NCBI GenBank assembly: GCA_028023455.1 | Contig: JAQFVV010000278.1 | Coordinates: forward strand, 650,554-714,553 | Direction of reading: 5' to 3' | From: Epiperipatus broadwayi | Lineage: Eukaryota > Onychophora > Udeonychophora > Euonychophora > Peripatidae | Length of the DNA stretch: 64,000 nucleotides | Part shown: positions 60,385 through 64,000 of the stretch, piece after piece | Numbering within the stretch: the stretch's first letter is position 1 | How the letters are laid out: every line of letters begins with the position of its first letter | The notes under the pieces: model-generated | The model's database searches: none | What the model was told of the DNA's origin: nothing | Seen by the model: only the letters and a program-made list of their open reading frames with translations | Made by a program: the position numbers and the translations under genes

Positions 60385-60790
60385 ATAATGCTAGGTAAAC
60401 TCAATACAAAACATTTAAAATGTTCCATAGTTATATTATTCCAACCACTTTTCCATTTAAATAAAGAAAACTCAAATTTTAGCCCTACACTGAAAAATAA
60501 TCTAATATATATTAAAACTCAAACTAATTTCAATAAGAAGTGTGAATCTAAGAAAGCAAAGTTATTGCACTGCAACATGGTTATTTGCAATGTAAGAAAT
60601 TTGCTTTCTTAGATTCACACCTCATTTAAATTAACTTGAGTTTTAATATAGGTTACATGATTGCACATAATATTGTAGAGAATTTTCTTTTCAGTGTAGC
60701 GCTAAAATTTGAGCTTTCTTTAGTTAAAAATGTAGGGTGCCTGGTATAATATAGTTATGAAACATTTCAAATGTTATATGACTTGCTTTA
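60385..60790. repeat. Fold-back with ~180-bp arms
   Basis: Left arm about 60388-60565 (AACATTTAAAATGTTCCATA, AATAAAGAAAACTCAAATTT, GTGTGAATCTAAGAAAGC) mirrors right arm about 60598-60785 (GCTTTCTTAGATTCACAC, AAATTTGAGCTTTCTTTAGT, TATGAAACATTTCAAATGTT). The loop is about 35 bp. The open frame at 60388-60612 lies along an arm and is not a gene. Confidence 0.8.
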
Positions 60791-60809
60791 TTGATTATTA
60801 TAATTTTGC

Positions 60810-61060
60810 CCTTGAGGCTTTGACAATGTTATATTGTTAAGACCATTAATATATGGTGAGGCTGAAGTGTTTTCAGATCCATATAGCTATTTAGGTTAGA
60901 TAGCTGGATTTAAAGACATTTACGTTTCTGAAAATTTCAGATTTTCTACTTAATAATTATGTATTAGATAAGTGCTGGCTTTGAGTTGGGTATTTTAGAT
61001 CTAGTATCCAAATATTCAAGTGCCTCACTGAGGTGAGCTAAAAGCTCAGCATCTCTGAGA
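60810..61060 (+). repeat. Diverged family V relative with decayed hammerhead
   Basis: Follows the family V unit: CTTGAGGCTTTGAC, CATATAGCTATTTAGGTTAG, TTTAAAGACATTTACGTTTC, TTTTAGATCTAGTATCCAA. At the equivalent position it has CTCA-CTGAGGT, stem GAGCT-AAA-AGCTC, AGCA in place of GAAA, ATCTC, TGAG. Helix I CTCA/TGAG and a perfect five-pair helix II are kept by different bases than in family V. Confidence 0.6.
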
Positions 61061-61164
61061 TTAGGGATTATATTAGATAGAGATTTTAAATGCTTTCTCT
61101 TGCGGCACTTATCAATAAGAGCTTGCTAGAGCGATTGGTATGCTCCCTAATTATGCATATACAT

Positions 61165-61560
61165 ATATATGAAAAACAAAAAAAAGAAGTTAAAAACTTG
61201 CTAATGCTTGTATTTATGTCAACAGATGGCATTCTACCAAAAACACCGTCAAGCGTAAGTTTGTTTACATAAATGTCAGAGCAAACATTCACTATCTCTA
61301 ACTTTTCTGAGTTTGAAGACATTAACGTGGCTAAATGATTCACGCTTGCAAGTTGAATAGAAACTGTTTCATAAATGCTCAGAGTTTGTGTTTAGATCTA
61401 GTTTCTTACTCCTGTCTTTCACTGATGATAGCAAATAGCTTGAAATCATGATCTGAAAGTGAAATTAAAGTTAGAGATAGTGAATGCATGCTCTGACGTT
61501 TATGTAAACAAACTTACGCTTGACGGTGTTTTTGGTAGAACGCCATATGTTGATATATAT
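61165..61560. repeat. Family V inverted pair (second locus)
   Basis: Minus-sense arm about 61165-61303 (with AACAGATGGCATTCTACCAA) head to head with plus-sense arm about 61304-61560 (ending ACGCTTGACGGTGTTTTTGG, TAGAACGCCATATGTT). The minus copy is truncated before its hammerhead; the plus copy keeps it. Open frames at 61086-61343 are shadows of the repeat. Confidence 0.85.
61416..61459 (+). ncRNA. Hammerhead ribozyme motif, family V (best copy)
   Basis: CTTTCA (61416-61421) pairs fully with TGAAAG (61454-61459). CTGATGA at 61422-61428, stem II AGC-AAATA-GCT with a U-U mismatch next to the core, GAAA at 61442-61445, self-complementary ATCATGAT, cleavage triplet AUC with the cut after 61453. 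All core bases match. This copy has the canonical U at position 7, where the 36.4-kb copies have C. Confidence 0.7.
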
Positions 61561-61564
61561 ATAA

Positions 61565-62435
61565 GTACATATTTATATATTAAGTTAATTATAAATTAAA
61601 TTTAATATATATATGTCATATAACACAATTTACATTATAATATTTTGTCGTATAAACTCTGCAGAAAAAAACTCATTCAACAAGCTGAGTAGAAATATAA
61701 ACTTAAGTTGTTTTTTGATGAAATATGTTCTTTTTTTGCTGAGATTTAAAACCTCATTACTAACCTCATTTTTAAAAGTATCCATCACCAAATTTAATTT
61801 GTTAAAAAAAATGCAGCTTATTTCTGTCTTGAAAATGAAAATTTACGATGTTAAATACTTTTAAATAATAATAATATTGATGTGATTTTTTTTCCTAAAA
61901 TTTTTACTCGCAAAAATTAGCAGAAATTATTCAATATGACTGCATATTGTCTTAATATATATAAACAGGTATCCAATATTTTTTCCTTATTATAAGAACA
62001 GCTGATTAGAAAAAGATAGTCAAGTGAGGTGTAAAAAAATAAAACAATACAACAGTCTCATTCAGCTGGAAATATTGCATTACATGATGCTTAGTCATCA
62101 AATTCTGGGTTATACTCGCTATTACTTAATAACTTTTCTGGGTTTTTTCTTTCTGTTATGTGTTCTGCTACTTTCATTTTGTTTGCCTTCTGATGGATTT
62201 GATATACACTAATATATGGCCAAAGATGTAAAGGCATCCAAAAATATCAATGCTTAACTGCTTTTGATATGTAAATTATTGTCTTTATAGCTATGAATAT
62301 ATTTTACATATTGAAAGCATCCTAAGTACTAATAAAATCAAATTTAAATTATAAAGATTACCTTTTCTGTATGAATGTCAATAATATTGATTTAAATAAA
62401 AAGGTTATAATAAAGTAATTTGTTTTTAAACACAG
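61565..62435. other. AT-rich stretch, nothing recognised
   Basis: Open frames at 61613-61864 and 62024-62212 show no recognisable motif. Confidence 0.4.
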
Positions 62436-62436
62436 G

Positions 62437-62645
62437 CTAAACTCTCCATAAAGTAGCACCCCTCAATACAAGTCAGAGTAATCAATAAATGCAGGAAGGT
62501 TTGCACATAAAATCTCTATCTATTGCCTACTCATCCAATATCACTAGACTAGATTCTAGCTTGTGGTTTCGATCATTGAGGAGCCTTGGATTTGAGAGCA
62601 CTGCACCTAGATCTTAGGATTTAATTGCATTACTCCAGCAGCCTC
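62437..62645 (-). repeat. Family X copy, decayed core (copy 8)
   Basis: Minus-sense single copy: AATCAATAAATGCAGGAAGG, TGCCTACTCATCCAATATCA, then the core region CTAGACTAGATTCTAGCTTG. CTGATGA reads AATGATC and GAAAC reads GAATC on the minus strand, so it is inactive. The conserved upstream segment GAGAGCACTGCACCTAGATC is present. Confidence 0.7.
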
Positions 62646-62837
62646 CTTTTATTTTATTAGCTAATTATAAAGCTTTGAGTCCAAAATGAAAACACTATAA
62701 TGTTTTCAATTCAAGCTTATTAGCTTGTATAGTCATATAGATCTAAACTCAAATCAGCATCCATACATTTTGGTATCGCTGGTTTTTTAATAACTAGAGT
62801 CACCATAAACCTGTTGTAGAGGATTGGTATTAAGCCA

Positions 62838-62948
62838 CTAAACATCACATGATCACCATTCTTTATTCTTACACAAGCTGTTTACACAGAGGCTAATCAT
62901 TCCATACAGTAGCACCACTCAGTGCAAGACAGAGTAATCAATGAATGT
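62838..62948 (-). repeat. Family X 3' fragment (copy 9)
   Basis: AAACATCACATGATCACCAT, CATACAGTAGCACCACTCAG and AGACAGAGTAATCAATGAAT: the 3' third of the element only, 5'-truncated. Confidence 0.7.
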
Positions 62949-63735
62949 TTTTAACATTTTTTTATATTTATTTAATTTCTGTCCTCTGATTTAAAATAAC
63001 CTTTACAATATATTTATCATCCCTCTTTACTGTTATCTGTTTGATATTTCATCTTTATGCAATTTTTTAATTATAAATTCTCTTATAACAAAATATGATT
63101 GAAAAATTGCAAAATAAAGTTGGTTTACTCAATGCCAATGTTAATTAAAAGATCACTTTATAAGCTTCATCAAAACAAAAATAGTATTAAAAATATAATG
63201 TTTATTATTTTTGTTTACACTTTTATGTAGGAAAATTAGAAAGTAATTAATAAAATATATTTTTATATATGCATATATAAAACGTAGAATTATATTATTA
63301 TTTTACACTCTGAAAAAGACTGCTAATTACTCAAAATATCAGCAGAAACCATTTGATCACAATACCAAGAAAAAAATGGTTTATAAAAACATTTTTTTAT
63401 AATTAATTTTTCTTTCCCCCTCTATTCAGGTAAGTGGCATTCATCCAGGTTACAAATTAAATAAGAATAATGATTTTAAGATCTTTTTTTAAATATACAT
63501 GTCAAATATAGATTCTATAATATAACTAATGAAAAAGTCTTACTCATGGAAATCCTTATAGATATTAGAATTATACAATTTTTTTAATTTTAAAGTAATT
63601 TAAATTCTTTTTTTTTAGTTTTATATAAATGCCACTTGTAAATGTTCTGCCTTTAGTATATATAAATTATATATTGATTTGAATATATATATAATGTTTT
63701 CACGGTTATATGATGTCGATAAAATAAAATTTTTG
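62949..63735. other. AT-rich stretch, nothing recognised
   Basis: No gene. The minus-strand open frame at 63621-63977 is the shadow of the RTE endonuclease on the other strand. Confidence 0.5.
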
Positions 63736-63739
63736 GGTA

Positions 63740-64000
63740 AGAACCGTGTATTATTTTGCATTACAATCCAAGTAAACAACATTTTAAAATTGTTATGGGA
63801 GACTTTAATGCTAGAATTGATAAACAAATGAAAGATGAAAGTTCTGTAGGTAATTTTGGTTATGGTAATAGAAATGAGAGAGGACATAGACTTGTGGAGT
63901 TTGCAGAAAAAGAAAAACTTTATATTATAAATTCTTTTTTTGAGAAAAATGTTAAAAGGAAATGGACATGGAAGCATCCAAATGAAGGTAGAGCAGAATT
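63740..64000 (+). pseudogene. RTE-type LINE, endonuclease domain, cut by the window end
   Basis: Continuous plus-strand frame from about 63760 to the last base: KIVMGDFNARIDKQ, then VGNFGYGNRNERGHRLVEFA, then KEKLYIINSFFEKN, then RKWTWKHPNEGRAE. G-D-F-N-A is the AP-endonuclease-like catalytic motif. G-R-N-E-R-G, the L-x-I-x-N-x-x-F segment and K-W-T-W are typical of RTE-clade ORF2. The family's endonuclease nicks target DNA to prime reverse transcription. The frame is open to the window edge, so this copy may be better preserved than the one at 12.07 kb. Upstream of about 63760 the endonuclease N-terminus is not visible, so it looks 5'-truncated. Whether the RT is intact cannot be seen here. 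Confidence 0.85.

Noticed and set aside
63700-63760. CACGGTT/AACCGTG stem near the window end as a further ribozyme
   Set aside because: A simple seven-pair stem without the CTGANGA and GAAA words in hammerhead order.
63621-63977. 118-codon minus-strand open frame
   Set aside because: Exact antisense of the RTE endonuclease, whose GDFNA motif is on the plus strand.

Overview
This is a very AT-rich window from a eukaryotic, almost certainly animal, nuclear genome. I find no intact host gene. What can be recognised is transposable-element debris, long GATA/CTAT and CA/TA microsatellites, tandem arrays with monomers of about 330-550 bp, and many fold-back (inverted) repeats. Penelope-like elements with a GIY-YIG domain, RTE-type LINEs, a ZBED/SCAND3-type hAT element and TTAA-flanked piggyBac-type MITEs point to a metazoan, probably an invertebrate. 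A mollusc such as a cephalopod is possible, but that is a guess.

Layout. 0.2-5.5 kb: GATA microsatellite, hammerhead-bearing repeat family X, a piggyBac-type MITE and a satellite of ~350-bp units. 5.47-8.57 kb: two Penelope-like copies head to head, inserted in that satellite. 10.6 kb: a family Y copy. 12.07-14.29 kb: dead RTE LINE. 14.9-19.8 kb: three large fold-backs and a second GIY-YIG remnant. 20.6 kb: CTAT microsatellite. 21.3-26.3 kb: apparently featureless. 26.4-29.6 kb: two MITEs in opposite orientation. 31.5-34.35 kb: a complete hAT copy with its 8-bp target duplication and a nested family X insertion. 35.2 and 55.2 kb: a tRNA-like sequence in two orientations. 36.4-37.7 kb: family V array. 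40-42.5 kb: a G-poor, C-rich stretch with a LINE-like RT fragment. 44.9-45.9 kb: a TA-flanked DNA-transposon MITE. 46.1-47.2 kb: family Z array. 52.0-52.7 kb: LINE C-terminus on the minus strand. 53-57 kb: family X clusters. 57.5-60.3 kb: family W, then the family Y array. 60.4-61.6 kb: a fold-back and family V copies. 63.74 kb to the end: endonuclease part of another RTE LINE.

The most interesting signal is that three unrelated repeat families (X, Y and V) each carry a type I hammerhead self-cleaving ribozyme motif: CTGANGA, a stem-loop, GAAA, a short self-complementary helix III, a cleavage triplet, and complementary flanks forming helix I. At least four copies keep every core base (58796-58821 minus, 59634-59677 plus, 36464-36507 minus, 61416-61459 plus). 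Family Y also has a tRNA-like B box and a possible A box just downstream. Wherever these families or the Penelope-like element occur as inverted pairs, their 5' ends face each other and at least one copy is 5'-truncated. This suggests retrozyme-like, non-autonomous RNA elements that share a mobilising machinery, most plausibly a Penelope-like reverse transcriptase. The motifs and geometry are read from the sequence. The mobilisation model is inference.
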